Positions 34,488 through 43,723 of a DNA stretch of 64,000 nt are shown here, in pieces. Every line of letters starts with the position of its first letter. Positions within the stretch are counted from its first letter, which is position 1. Location: assembly GCF_002204185.1 (NCBI RefSeq), contig NZ_MXPU01000019.1, forward strand, positions 62,001 through 126,000. Direction: 5' to 3'. Below the pieces are notes generated by a model. It was not told where the DNA came from and did no database searches. It worked only from the letters and a program-made list of their open reading frames with translations. This DNA is from Rhizobium esperanzae (GTDB lineage: Bacteria; Pseudomonadota; Alphaproteobacteria; Rhizobiales; Rhizobiaceae). A program made the position numbers and the translations under genes.

Positions 34488-35399
34488 ATGAAATCGAAGA
34501 CCCACGGTTACATTTTCGCCCTACTGGCGCTCACCATCTTTTCGTTGCAGGACGCCATCTCCAAACACCTGGCATCCACCTATCCGCCGATCTTCGTGAC
34601 GATGATCCGCTACTGGGCCTTCGGGCTTTTCACAGTCATTCTCGCTTCGAAGATGCGCGGCGGTCTCAAGGCGACGGCCCGCACCAAACGACCCGCCTTG
34701 CAGGTGGCGCGCGGCTTGCTGCTTGCGGTTCAGGTGGTTCTGGCCATCACCTGCTTTGCCGTGATCGGCCTTGCCCGTTCACAGGCGATCTTCTCCGCGA
34801 CGCCAATCCTGATCGCACTGCTGGCAATGCCGATCCTCGGCGAACGAGTCGGATGGCGGCGATGGACGGCAATCGGCGCCGGGCTTTTCGGAGTGCTGCT
34901 GATCCTGAAACCGGAAGGCGATTTTTTCGACCTGAAGCTGCTTCTCGCCGTCGCTTCCTGCTTCAATTTCGCCTTCTACGTCATCGCCACACGGCTCGTC
35001 AGCCGCGACGATTCTTCGACGACCAGCTTCTTCTATACCGGTGTCGTCGGCGCCGTCGCGATGACGCTGATCGGGCCGTTCTATTGGAGCTGGATGTCAT
35101 CAGGCGACTGGGGCTGGATGGCGCTGGTCTGCGTGACCAGCATTTCCAGCCATTATTTCCTGATCCGCGCCTACGATAGTCTCGATGCGGCCGCCGTTCA
35201 GCCGCTGACCTATCTGTCCCTCGTATACGCTTCGATCATCGGCGTGACGATCTATGGCGAAACGCTCAGTCTCAACACGATCGTCGGCTCGGCGATCGTG
35301 GTCGCCGCCGGCATCTTCACGGTCTGGCGCGAACATGTGGTGGCGCGCAGAACGGCCGCCGCCCGCGGCATCGCATTTGAATCAGGCGACCTGCGCTAG
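34488..35399 (+). CDS. DMT-superfamily exporter (EamA)
   Basis: This 303-residue protein has about ten hydrophobic helices in two EamA repeats. The first begins FALLALTIFSLQDAISKHLA, with ARSQAIFSATPILIALLAMP and LGERVGWRRWTAIGAGLFGV. The second holds ISSHYFLIRAYDSLDAAAVQ and TYLSLVYASIIGVTIYGE. Such proteins export amino acids or other metabolites. It lies 72 bases after the Lrp-type gene on the same strand, so an amino-acid substrate is plausible but inferred. Confidence 0.87.
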   Translation: MKSKTHGYIFALLALTIFSLQDAISKHLASTYPPIFVTMIRYWAFGLFTVILASKMRGGLKATARTKRPALQVARGLLLAVQVVLAITCFAVIGLARSQAIFSATPILIALLAMPILGERVGWRRWTAIGAGLFGVLLILKPEGDFFDLKLLLAVASCFNFAFYVIATRLVSRDDSSTTSFFYTGVVGAVAMTLIGPFYWSWMSSGDWGWMALVCVTSISSHYFLIRAYDSLDAAAVQPLTYLSLVYASIIGVTIYGETLSLNTIVGSAIVVAAGIFTVWREHVVARRTAAARGIAFESGDLR

Positions 35400-35554
35400 C
35401 CGGTCGTACACCATTGGCTTTCCGGAATCGCTGCACGCATCTCGGCGACATGCAGTAACGCCAACCGACAGTTTCATTGCAATTTTATCCAAGCCACTAA
35501 AACCATTTCAATTTTCGGGCGGTATGCTCTCCGACTGTATCCCAGGGAGACAGT

Positions 35555-35956
35555 ATGACCCGCAACTTGAAAATCACGGCGAGAAAGGCCGATCGGCAAA
35601 ACTGCCGTGTCTTCGGCAGCGTCAAATATCTGAACAGCGAAGTGGATGTCCGCATTCTCAACCTGTCGGTGACCGGCGCCGCCCTGGAGACGAAGACGCC
35701 GCTCCATGCCGCTTCCGGCAGCAAGGTGCGCATCGAAGCCGAAAATATCGGACTGCTCGAAGGCATCATCCGCTGGAAGCACAATGGCCGCATCGGCGTG
35801 CAGTTCGATGTGAATTCGAATGCGCGGGCACAGGTCGCCTCCTATTTCCGCTTTTTCCATAAGGAAATACGGCCGGTGCTGGCGGTTCGTCAGCTGAGAG
35901 CCGCGACCAGCGGCGACCGCCCGCCTCATTTGGCGACGTCGACGCTGAAATCGTAA
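35555..35956 (+). CDS. PilZ-domain protein
   Basis: This 133-residue protein is essentially one PilZ domain. RQNCRVFGSV supplies the RxxxR motif near residue 14, and DVRILNLSVTGAALE the (D/N)xSxxG motif, which together bind cyclic di-GMP. IIRWKHNGRIGVQFDV completes the barrel. A short C-terminal tail follows. GGGAGACAGT precedes the ATG. It is alone; it may read the c-di-GMP made by proteins such as the GGDEF protein at 41854-43122. Confidence 0.85.
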   Translation: MTRNLKITARKADRQNCRVFGSVKYLNSEVDVRILNLSVTGAALETKTPLHAASGSKVRIEAENIGLLEGIIRWKHNGRIGVQFDVNSNARAQVASYFRFFHKEIRPVLAVRQLRAATSGDRPPHLATSTLKS

Positions 35957-36244
35957 GGCCGCACCGCTTTTGCGCCGAGGCACATCGCCGCCGTAAAGCG
36001 CCTGCGCTTTGTCGACCACACCGGGCGCGGTGCGCCCGAAATCTTTGACCCTTTCCAATGACAACCCTGCTCGCGCCCCTCCCCGAGGGATTCGGTCGGA
36101 AGATCTCGCTATAAGTTGCGTTTTAAGGCCACTTCGCCTTTGCCACGGATTGTTTCCGTCCTGTCATTTTCGCAGTGTACTCCTCGCCAAATCGTCCTAA
36201 TGCTGAGGGGCCGGACGATGCATGATCTTTGAAGGAGAGCTTCC

Positions 36245-38233
36245 ATGTCTTCCATTTTCGATGTCGGCCTGATGAGCCGTCGTTCCCTGCTTGGCGGCCT
36301 TGCCGCCACGTCCGCCCTGGTGCTGCTGCACCCATTCAGTGCGCGTGCCAGCGCCAACCAGGCGCATCTCCGGCTGATGGAAACGACGGACATTCACGTC
36401 AACGTTTTCCCTTATGACTATTATGCCGATAAGCCGAACGATACGATGGGTCTGGCGCGCACCGGCACGATTATCGACAATATCCGTGCGGAAGCCGTCA
36501 ACTCGCTGCTGATCGACAACGGCGACGTGCTGCAGGGCAATCCGATGGGCGACTACATGGCCTATCAGCACGGCATGAAGGACGGCGACGTCCATCCCGT
36601 GATCAAGGCGATGAACACGCTCGGCTATACCGTCGGCACGCTCGGGAATCACGAGTTCAATTACGGCCTCGACTTCATGTTCAAGGTGCTGTCGGGCGCC
36701 AACTTCCCCTTCGTCTGCGCCAACCTGACCAAAGGCCAGCTCGCCTCGGACCCGAAGCAGGACGACCTTTTCTTCAAGCCTTACGTCATTGTCGAAAGGC
36801 AGATCAAGGACGGCTCCGGAAATGAGAGCCCGGTCAAGATCGGCTTCATCGGCTTCGTCCCGCCGCAGATCATGCTCTGGGATATCAAGAACCTTGAGGG
36901 CAAGGCGCAGACGCGAGATATCGTCGAGGCCGCCAAGGCCTGGGTCCCGGCGATGAAGGAGGCCGGCGCCGATATCGTCATCGCCCTCTCCCATTCCGGC
37001 ATCGACGGGAGCGCGCCGTCCGAAAAGATGGAAAATGCATCGCTGCATCTGGCCGCCGTTGAGGGGATCGACGCGATCTTCACCGGCCACCAGCATCTCG
37101 TCTTCCCCGGCCCCAAGAGCTGGGACGGCATCGCCAATGCCGACCCGGTCAAGGGCACACTGCACGGCAAGCCCGCCGTCATGGCAGGCTTCTGGGGCTC
37201 GCATCTCGGCCTTATCGACCTGCTCTTGGAAAAGGACGGCAACAGCTGGAAGATCGTCGACTTCACCTCGGAAGCACGGCCGATCTATCATCGCGACGAC
37301 AAGAAGAAAGTGATCGCCGATTATACCGACAAGAAGGAGGTCGTCGAGGCCGCCAGGACAGAACATGAGGCGACACTCGCCTATGTCCGCACGCCCGTCG
37401 GCAAGACCTCCGCGCCGCTCTATTCCTATTTTGCGCTGGTTGCCGACGATCCTTCCGTGCAGGTCGTCAGCCAGGCCCAGACCTGGTACATCAAGCAGAT
37501 GCTCGCCGACACCGCGTACAAGGATCTGCCGGTCCTTTCAGCGGCGGCCCCCTTCAAGGCGGGCGGCCGCGGCGGCGCCGACTACTATACCGATGTCCCG
37601 GCTGGCGATATCGCCATCAAGAACGTCGCCGATCTCTATCTCTATCCCAACACGGTGCAGGCTGTGGCGATCACCGGCGCTCAGGTGAAAAACTGGCTGG
37701 AAATGTCGGCCGGCATGTTCAACCATATCAAGGCAGGTTCGAAGGATGCGCCACTGCTCAACACCGACTTTCCGTCCTACAATTTTGACGTGATCGACGG
37801 TGTTACCTACCAGATAGATCTGTCGCAACCGCCGAAATATGATTCATCGGGAAAGGTGATCAACCCTGACTCCAATCGCATCCAGAACCTCGCCTTCGAT
37901 GGCAAGCCGATCGATCCGGCTCAGAAGTTCGTCGTCGTCACCAACAATTACCGCGCCGGCGGCGGCGGCAGTTTCCCGGAGATTGCAGCGGACAAGGTGA
38001 TCTTCCAGGCACCTGATACCAATCGCGACGTCATCGTCCGCTATGTCCACGACCAGGGTACGATCAACCCGTCGGCCGATGCGAACTGGACGTTCAAGCC
38101 GCTGCCGGGCACGACCGTTACCTTCGACAGCGGGCCGAAAGCAAAGCAGTTCCTCACTGCGGTCAAGAGCGTCAAGATTGAGGATGCCGGCGACGGTGCC
38201 GACGGCTTCTCGAAGTTCCGGCTGGTTCTTTAG
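36245..38233 (+). CDS. cpdB: 2',3'-cyclic-nucleotide 2'-phosphodiesterase / 3'-nucleotidase
   Basis: This 662-residue periplasmic enzyme hydrolyses cyclic 2',3'-nucleotides and 3'-nucleotides to nucleosides and phosphate. The signal is of Tat type (MSRRSLLGGLAATSALVLL). The metallophosphatase domain shows METTDIHVNVFPYDYY, IDNGDVLQGNPMGDYM, GTLGNHEFNYGLDF, ALSHSGIDGSAPS and FTGHQHLVFPGP. The C-terminal 5'-nucleotidase domain shows KNWLEMSAGMFNHI and VVVTNNYRAGGGGSFPEIA. AAGGAGAGCTTCC precedes the ATG. It is monocistronic. Confidence 0.94.
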   Translation: MSSIFDVGLMSRRSLLGGLAATSALVLLHPFSARASANQAHLRLMETTDIHVNVFPYDYYADKPNDTMGLARTGTIIDNIRAEAVNSLLIDNGDVLQGNPMGDYMAYQHGMKDGDVHPVIKAMNTLGYTVGTLGNHEFNYGLDFMFKVLSGANFPFVCANLTKGQLASDPKQDDLFFKPYVIVERQIKDGSGNESPVKIGFIGFVPPQIMLWDIKNLEGKAQTRDIVEAAKAWVPAMKEAGADIVIALSHSGIDGSAPSEKMENASLHLAAVEGIDAIFTGHQHLVFPGPKSWDGIANADPVKGTLHGKPAVMAGFWGSHLGLIDLLLEKDGNSWKIVDFTSEARPIYHRDDKKKVIADYTDKKEVVEAARTEHEATLAYVRTPVGKTSAPLYSYFALVADDPSVQVVSQAQTWYIKQMLADTAYKDLPVLSAAAPFKAGGRGGADYYTDVPAGDIAIKNVADLYLYPNTVQAVAITGAQVKNWLEMSAGMFNHIKAGSKDAPLLNTDFPSYNFDVIDGVTYQIDLSQPPKYDSSGKVINPDSNRIQNLAFDGKPIDPAQKFVVVTNNYRAGGGGSFPEIAADKVIFQAPDTNRDVIVRYVHDQGTINPSADANWTFKPLPGTTVTFDSGPKAKQFLTAVKSVKIEDAGDGADGFSKFRLVL

Positions 38234-38246
38234 GGGTGGAATTTGG

Positions 38247-38272
38247 AGGAAGGCGCGGCCCCACGCCTTCCT
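38247..38272. terminator. Hairpin between cpdB and the LysR gene
   Basis: AGGAAGGCG / CGCCTTCCT, a 9-bp stem with an 8-base loop, in the 38-base gap between two convergent genes. No strong U-tract. Confidence 0.5.
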
Positions 38273-39240
38273 CATTCGGCCGCCAGCGGCGGAATGGCGT
38301 CACGCAGTTCCGCCATTTCCGCATGGAAATCGGCCTGGTTCGGGCAATGGGAAAGCCGCGTGCGAAACGCGTCGATCATCCAGCTGGCGGCAGGCCCGGG
38401 CGGGTTGGCGAGCTGGCGCATCGAATAGATGGCGTACTCGCCCTGTTCATAGGCATCGAGATCGAGATGGACGAGTGCGCCGCTGCGCAAATCATCATGC
38501 ATAATGGGAGCCGGAAGACCGCCCCAGCCAAGACCGGCCTTGATAAGCTGGTGTTTCGTCGCGATATCGCTGACGCGCCACGTCTTGTAGGACAGGACGT
38601 TGAAATCCCGTCCCTTCGTGCGGCCTGAGGCGTCGGTGACGACGAGCTGCACTTCCTCGCGCACGTCGCCGAGTGTCAACGGCCGGTCGATGCGGGCAAG
38701 CGGGTGGTCGGGTGCGGCAACGGGCAACATGAAGGAATGGCCAATCCGCTCCGTGATGATCGAATCATCCTGCTTCAGCACAGCGCCGCCAATGCCGATC
38801 GTCGCCTTGCCGCTCAGAATGAGATCCATGACCATTCCAAGCTCGCCGACATTGAGGTTCAATGAAACGGTCGGAAACCTTTCGCGGAATTCGTGCAGCA
38901 CGTCCACCACGGCCCGCGAGGGCACCATGACGCTAATGGCCACGGAAACCTCCGCTTCAAGCCCTTCCCTCAGGCTTTTGACGCGCGCCCGCATGACCTG
39001 CAGGTCACCCAGAATACGGCGCGCATCCTCGAGCATCGCCTTGCCCGCCTCGGTCAGCTTCGGCTGGCGCGCGCCTGAACGCTCGAAAAGCGCCACTTCC
39101 AGCTGCGCCTCGAGGTTGGCGATCGTATAGCTTATAACCGATTGCGCCCGGTTCAATGCCCGCGACGCGGCCGAGAAGCTGCCGGTCTCGGCAACCGTCA
39201 AAAACACCTGCAATTGATCCAGGGTCGGGTTCGGAAGCAT
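38272..39240 (-). CDS. LysR-family regulator
   Basis: This 322-residue regulator starts with the LysR HTH (LPNPTLDQLQVFLTVAETGS, FSAASRALNRAQSVISYTIA) and has a periplasmic-binding-like effector domain (ISVMVPSRAVVDVLHEFRER, GIGGAVLKQDDSIITERIGH). GGATGGAAG stands before the ATG at 39240; residues read upstream of it are excluded. It is divergent from azoR and is expected to control it, with candidate sites in the 139-base intergenic region. Its inducer is unknown; quinones or azo compounds are plausible. Confidence 0.9.
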   Translation of the reverse strand: MLPNPTLDQLQVFLTVAETGSFSAASRALNRAQSVISYTIANLEAQLEVALFERSGARQPKLTEAGKAMLEDARRILGDLQVMRARVKSLREGLEAEVSVAISVMVPSRAVVDVLHEFRERFPTVSLNLNVGELGMVMDLILSGKATIGIGGAVLKQDDSIITERIGHSFMLPVAAPDHPLARIDRPLTLGDVREEVQLVVTDASGRTKGRDFNVLSYKTWRVSDIATKHQLIKAGLGWGGLPAPIMHDDLRSGALVHLDLDAYEQGEYAIYSMRQLANPPGPAASWMIDAFRTRLSHCPNQADFHAEMAELRDAIPPLAAE

Positions 39241-39254
39241 CTTCCATCCATTCC

Positions 39255-39295
39255 ATCGATAGTTTCGATCGACATTATCTCCGTTTTTTCGATAG
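39255..39295. promoter_or_regulatory. Candidate LysR operators, azoR intergenic region
   Basis: TCGATAG occurs twice (39256-39262 and 39289-39295), and a palindrome-like TCGATCGA lies at 39265-39272 between them, in the spacer between two divergent genes. The arrangement fits a LysR-type recognition site plus activation site, but the T-N11-A core is only suggestive. Confidence 0.4.
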
Positions 39296-39379
39296 CGGGC
39301 CAGACTTATTTTCCTGTTCGACACCGCGGCTCACCTCCCAGCAACGAGCCGTTCCGTTCAATTCGAAAGGAAATGATCC

Positions 39380-39994
39380 ATGTCTTCCATTCTTCTTCTG
39401 ACGTCCAGCCCGCGTGCCGAATCACTCTCGACGCCGATCGCCGCCGAGCTCGCCGAGAAGCTGAAAAACCAGAAGCCGGGCAGCGTCGTCGTCCGGCGCG
39501 ACCTTGCCGCCACCCCGCTGCCGCATATCGACGACCTCTTCACCGGCGCGATCCGCAAGCCGGCGGAAGCCCGCACAGCAGAAGAGATCGCCGCCATCAA
39601 GACCTCGGACGAACTGGTCGCCGAACTGTTTGCCGCCGACACGATCGTCATCAGCACCGGCCTGATCAACTTCAACATCTATTCGTCGCTGAAGACCTGG
39701 ATCGACAATGTCGCCCGCGCCGGTGTGACCTTCAAGTACACGGAAAGCGGCCCGGTCGGCCTCGTGACCGGCAAGAAGGTCTATGTCGTGCTTGCTTCGG
39801 GCGGCGTCTACTCGCAGGGACCGGCTGCTCCCCTGAACCATGCCGTGCCTTACCTGAAATCGGTTCTCGGCTTCCTCGGCATCACCGATATCGAGATCAT
39901 CTATGTCGAAGGCCTGGCTTTCGGCCCGGAAGCCGCTGAAAAGGCCATCGGCGCCGCCAAGTCGCGCGTCGAGGAAATCGCACTCGCAGCTTAA
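39380..39994 (+). CDS. azoR: FMN-dependent NADH-azoreductase
   Basis: This 204-residue flavodoxin-like enzyme reduces quinones and azo bonds with NADH, protecting against thiol stress. MSSILLLTSSPRAESLSTPI is the phosphate-binding start. ISTGLINFNIYSSLKTWIDN and ARAGVTFKYTESGPVGLVTG are the FMN-binding loops typical of AzoR. GAAAGGAAATG precedes the ATG. It is divergent from the LysR gene, the common azoR arrangement. A 26-base perfect palindrome follows its stop. Confidence 0.93.
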   Translation: MSSILLLTSSPRAESLSTPIAAELAEKLKNQKPGSVVVRRDLAATPLPHIDDLFTGAIRKPAEARTAEEIAAIKTSDELVAELFAADTIVISTGLINFNIYSSLKTWIDNVARAGVTFKYTESGPVGLVTGKKVYVVLASGGVYSQGPAAPLNHAVPYLKSVLGFLGITDIEIIYVEGLAFGPEAAEKAIGAAKSRVEEIALAA

Positions 39995-40013
39995 TTGGCC
40001 TTCAACCATCATT

Positions 40014-40039
40014 GAACGGCCGGCACGTGCCGGCCGTTC
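40014..40039. terminator. 26-bp perfect palindrome after azoR
   Basis: GAACGGCCGGCAC and its complement meet with no intervening bases, 20 bases past the azoR stop. It would fold into a very stable hairpin, though the U-tract is only GTCATTTGT. It is probably the azoR terminator. Confidence 0.6.
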
Positions 40040-40101
40040 GTCATTTGTCGATATCGGCAACGAAATCCCGGATCGTCTCCAGGATTTCGCCCGAAAGAGC
40101 C

Positions 40102-40383
40102 TCATTCGGTCTTGCGACCGCCAAAGTCTTCATCGACGAGGGTGCCAAAGTGGTGATCACCGGCCGCAACCCGGAAACGCTTGCCGCTGCCGAAAAGGCG
40201 CTTGGGAGCGGTAATGCTGGCGCTGAAGCTCGGATGGGCGGCCTGAGCCCGCTCGGCCGCATGAGCGAAGCCGACGAAATCGCCAAGGCATCGCTCTATC
40301 TCGCCTCGGACGATTCCGCCAACGTCACCGGCATCGAAATCACCGTCGATGGCGGTATGACGGGCGCGCCATCCGGCGCCAAG
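40102..40383 (+). pseudogene. SDR pseudogene with central deletion
   Basis: The reading frame contains the first and last parts of a classical SDR and lacks the middle. SFGLATAKVFIDEGAKVVIT plus GRNPETLAAAEKALGSG belongs to the Rossmann start. SPLGRMSEADEIAKASLYLA plus DDSANVTGIEITVDGGMTGA belongs to the C-terminus. About 130 residues, with the NAG motif and the catalytic Ser-Tyr-Lys, are missing between them, and no ATG or TGxxxGIG lies before the first part. The frame stays open across the join, so this is an internal in-frame deletion plus loss of the start. It is non-functional. Confidence 0.8.
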
Positions 40384-40467
40384 ATCTTCCGCTCGCCTGA
40401 CTGCATGGGGGCTGGCAAAACCTGCCCCCGCTCCCTGTGCAGCCAGCCTCGCTATGGTTACTTTGTC

Positions 40468-41661
40468 TCAGCTCTTACGCACGGCGCGGTGAGCAATACG
40501 AAACAGGACGATTGCCACATTGAGGATGGCAAGCAGGAGCAGGACATAGAGCATGGCCTGAATTCCGGAGGAAACGATCAGGTTGCCGGCAATCAGCGGA
40601 AAGCCGAAGACGCCGATGAAATAGGACAGCGAGAACAATAGAAGCGATTGCGGCATAAGGCCCTGAGGCGCCTCATTTGCAGCCAGCCCGTTGATGACGG
40701 AATAGGTCAACCCATAGCCCAGTCCAAGCATCGCCGCGGCTCCGAGGTAGACTGTCTGACTTGATGTCATCACCAGGAACAGCAGGACGGAAGCCAGGGT
40801 CAGGCTTGTCAAGACCAGAAGCGAATAGAACGGATCCTTCCTGACCACATATGCCGCCACGAACAGCCGGCTCAGGATGGCGGACGACATAAAACCGATG
40901 AAGAACAGGGAATAGTCGAAGCCGTGCGCCTTGGCATAGCTGGTCTGGAAGCTGGAAAGCCCCCCGAAAATCGCTCCACCGACGCCGACCATGATGATGG
41001 AATAGATCGCCGGCGAAGCGATCACCTGGCGCGCCGCGCCAAACGAGATCTTGTTGACCTCGGGCAAAATCTTGCCGGCATTGGTCAGCCGGAGATGGAG
41101 CCAAAAGTACAGAGCACCGCCGGCGAGGCTGGACAGGAAGGCAAAGGAGAAGGCCGTCTCAATCGGCATGGACCAGCCGGTGGCTATGCGGCCGATGATC
41201 GGTCCGGCGCCGATGCCCGACATCATCGACCCCGAAAGCAAGGCAAAGAACGTGATCCGGTTTTGGGGCTCGACCAGTGTGGCGACCAGAATGGGCCCAA
41301 GCGTATAGAACGTGCCCCAGCCGATACCGAGAATGAGGCCGACGGTCATAAGGCTGAGCCCAACCGAGGGGACGGTGGCAAATCCCAATCCCGATGCTGC
41401 AAGAAACAGCCCGGCAACAGCCACTGCGCGCGCCGAGCCGATGGCGTCCGCGATATGGCCGGACAGGATCACGAGAACGACGGTGCTGACCGTCGCGGCC
41501 GAGATGATCAGGCCGGCAAGCGCCTCGTTCCCGCCACGCTGGCCCACCAGCACCGGGATGAGAAAGGTCACGCCATAGGCGATGGAAAGAAGAAATCCTC
41601 CGATACACAAAACGGCAAACTCGCCGCCATCGACCTTCTCCATTGTCACTGAATCACTCAT
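40468..41661 (-). CDS. MFS transporter
   Basis: This 397-residue, about 12-helix major facilitator has FLLSIAYGVTFLIPVLVGQR at helix 1, VILSGHIADAIGSARAVAV as the 2-3 loop motif, and GIGWGTFYTLGPILVATLVE mid-protein. I set the start at 41661 (MSDSVTMEKVDGG) with GGGGAT upstream. The substrate is not deducible; neighbours are an SDR pseudogene and a diguanylate cyclase-like gene. Confidence 0.85.
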   Translation of the reverse strand: MSDSVTMEKVDGGEFAVLCIGGFLLSIAYGVTFLIPVLVGQRGGNEALAGLIISAATVSTVVLVILSGHIADAIGSARAVAVAGLFLAASGLGFATVPSVGLSLMTVGLILGIGWGTFYTLGPILVATLVEPQNRITFFALLSGSMMSGIGAGPIIGRIATGWSMPIETAFSFAFLSSLAGGALYFWLHLRLTNAGKILPEVNKISFGAARQVIASPAIYSIIMVGVGGAIFGGLSSFQTSYAKAHGFDYSLFFIGFMSSAILSRLFVAAYVVRKDPFYSLLVLTSLTLASVLLFLVMTSSQTVYLGAAAMLGLGYGLTYSVINGLAANEAPQGLMPQSLLLFSLSYFIGVFGFPLIAGNLIVSSGIQAMLYVLLLLAILNVAIVLFRIAHRAVRKS

Positions 41662-41812
41662 ATCCCCATGCCCGTCGCAAAAGCTCAGCCGACTACTGCG
41701 GCAATGGAGATCACGTTTGTACCATGCTAACAAGTCGTTTTTATTTGCTCCGCAACATATTGAAAAATAATGTGTTTAAAGGAATCTGTTTCGATTCTCG
41801 CAACATCCCAAA

Positions 41813-41835
41813 CACCGCAGCGTCGCGCTGCGGTG
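41813..41835 (-). terminator. Terminator hairpin after the GGDEF gene
   Basis: CACCGCAGC / GCTGCGGTG, 9-bp stem with a 5-base loop, 19 bases past the GGDEF stop on the minus strand, followed by TTTGG in that strand. Confidence 0.55.
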
Positions 41836-41853
41836 GGTGACGCGACCCGCCGC

Positions 41854-43122
41854 CTAACTCGGTTGCACCATACCGGAGCGGCCGACGACGCAGTTGCGGC
41901 CGCTTTTCTTTGCCGCGTAGAGCCTGCCGTCGGCGGCGGTGAGCACCGTCGTAAAGCTGATGCCGTCCTCGTCAGCTGTCGCAACGCCGATGCTGACCGT
42001 CACCGGCTTGTCATCCGGCGTTTTGACGCTGGTCTCGATCGTCCAGCGCAGGCGATCGGCAAGCAGCAGCCCCTCCTCATGGCTTGTGCCGGGGCAGACG
42101 GCGACGAATTCCTCGCCGCCGAAGCGGAAGATGCGGTCGCTGGACCGCAGCGTCGTTCCGAGCCGGGCGGCGATCGCCTTCAGCACCTCGTCGCCCTGAA
42201 GATGGCCGTGACCATCGTTGACATTCTTGAAGTGATCCGCGTCGATAATGAGGACGGTGGCAAACAGCCCCTGCCTCAAGGCCTCACGTAGCATTAGCGG
42301 CGCTTCGAGTTCCATGCGCGTACGGTCATAGACGCCAGTGAGCATATCGCGGCCGGTGCGCTCCAGGAGGTCGTTATAGCGTTCGCGAAAGGTTAGATCA
42401 CCGAAGACGTCGCTGATGGAGCGCGCGGCGGCGTCGGCGCCAAGGCGGCGGATCCGATATTCATAGGCGGCAAACATCGCCCCATAGAGGCAGACGGAGA
42501 GCATCTTCGCCTTCCAGCCACCCCAGAATACGGCGACCGGAACATCGAGGAAATAGTGCAGCGCGGCGAAGAAGCCGACCTGATCAAAAGTCAGCAGCAC
42601 AAAGCCGGAGATCATGAAACGCAGGACGACACGCCTGCGGAAGAAATCGCCGAGTTTTTCGTAGAGCAGGATGATGCCGAGCGAATCGACAAAGAGCAGC
42701 GCCGTGCCCCAGATCATCAGCCAGCCCATCTCCTTAAGGAAATCGACGTCGGGCGTGTGGTTCGACGACAGCTGTAGCGGCTGATGCAACTGCAGCACCC
42801 AGGCGATGCCGACGGTAAGCAGATTGCCGAGAAACAAGCCGTAGATCGGCTGGCGCACCGTCGCGGCATCCTCCCACAGATACAGCATCAGGATCATCAT
42901 CAGCTTGCCGGAGAAGAAGACGGATGAGCCCGGGGACACATCGCCGAACGGCAGCGAGACGTAAAAGACCGCCGCTAGGTAGGTCTCCATGAAATGCATG
43001 ACGCCGAGCGCCGTCAAGAAAACCCCGAGGCCGAGCCGATGGCGGAAATGCAGAAGCGTCACCATCAGCACGAAATAGGCGATGGCTTCGACGACGAAGA
43101 GCGCGAGGTTGAGTGCCTCCAT
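41854..43122 (-). CDS. Membrane GGDEF protein (diguanylate cyclase)
   Basis: This 422-residue protein has an N-terminal membrane region of about six to seven helices (ALFVVEAIAYFVLMVTLLHF, GKLMMILMLYLWEDAA, IWGTALLFVDSLGIILLYEK). A C-terminal GGDEF domain follows (DMLTGVYDRTRMELEAPLML, FRFGGEEFVAVCPG near residue 335). The intact GGEEF site and VLIIDADHFKNVNDGHGHLQ suggest active cyclic di-GMP synthesis. No EAL domain is present. The start at 43122 (MEALNLALF) is preferred over the longer frame to 43245, but no strong ribosome site is visible. Confidence 0.88.
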   Translation of the reverse strand: MEALNLALFVVEAIAYFVLMVTLLHFRHRLGLGVFLTALGVMHFMETYLAAVFYVSLPFGDVSPGSSVFFSGKLMMILMLYLWEDAATVRQPIYGLFLGNLLTVGIAWVLQLHQPLQLSSNHTPDVDFLKEMGWLMIWGTALLFVDSLGIILLYEKLGDFFRRRVVLRFMISGFVLLTFDQVGFFAALHYFLDVPVAVFWGGWKAKMLSVCLYGAMFAAYEYRIRRLGADAAARSISDVFGDLTFRERYNDLLERTGRDMLTGVYDRTRMELEAPLMLREALRQGLFATVLIIDADHFKNVNDGHGHLQGDEVLKAIAARLGTTLRSSDRIFRFGGEEFVAVCPGTSHEEGLLLADRLRWTIETSVKTPDDKPVTVSIGVATADEDGISFTTVLTAADGRLYAAKKSGRNCVVGRSGMVQPS

Positions 43123-43359
43123 CACGGCACCGAGACGTCCGGCAGGCGTCTTCGCGGCCGGGCGGGCACTGCGATCACGACAGCGGATACTTTGATCGAT
43201 CGTCTGAAAAATTGAAGCACAAGAGCGGCCCCGCAAATCCTGCAAACGATAGCTTTCGCCGCAATCCTTTAAGATTGCGTGTGCAAGATCACCTGACCGG
43301 AATCAGAACCGAGGACATACGATTGAAAGGCAATCGCCGAACGGGACCGGATTCCGATT

Positions 43360-43686
43360 TCAAACCTGACGGATCTTCTCGCCATCACTGAAGAGTGACG
43401 ACCCATGCTGATCGATAATCTGCTGCGCCTTGCGCACCGTGCATTCGATTGCGTCGTCGGAGGAGGAAAACATATCGGCGCGGATGAAACTGCGCACCAG
43501 CACCTCGTCGCCGACCTTCTTTTCGATGCGGCCGGCCAGGCGATACTGGCTGCCTTCCTTACGCGGCTCCGCATAGATCGTGCAATCGCCGTAAAGCTGC
43601 GGCTCGCTGGACGGGCCTGCCGCCTGCGAGGCCGGTTTGGCCCCGCCGGTGAACATCGAAAAAAGATTGGAAATGAATGAAGCCAT
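43360..43686 (-). CDS. HlyU-family protein
   Basis: This 108-residue protein matches the HlyU family (PF10115, a Vibrio haemolysin activator homologue) with YGDCTIYAEPRKEGSQYRLA, RIEKKVGDEVLVRSFIRADM and a helical end (IECTVRKAQQIIDQHGSSLF). The N-terminal ISNLFSMFTGGAKPASQA is short and may be a linker. In rhizobia the function is unknown and there is no haemolysin locus nearby. It precedes ilvA by 37 bases in the convergent-free arrangement, on the same strand but in a separate unit. Confidence 0.8.
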   Translation of the reverse strand: MASFISNLFSMFTGGAKPASQAAGPSSEPQLYGDCTIYAEPRKEGSQYRLAGRIEKKVGDEVLVRSFIRADMFSSSDDAIECTVRKAQQIIDQHGSSLFSDGEKIRQV

Positions 43687-43723
43687 GTCGTGTCTCTAGC
43701 ACGGCGGCCTTACGATCGCCAAG

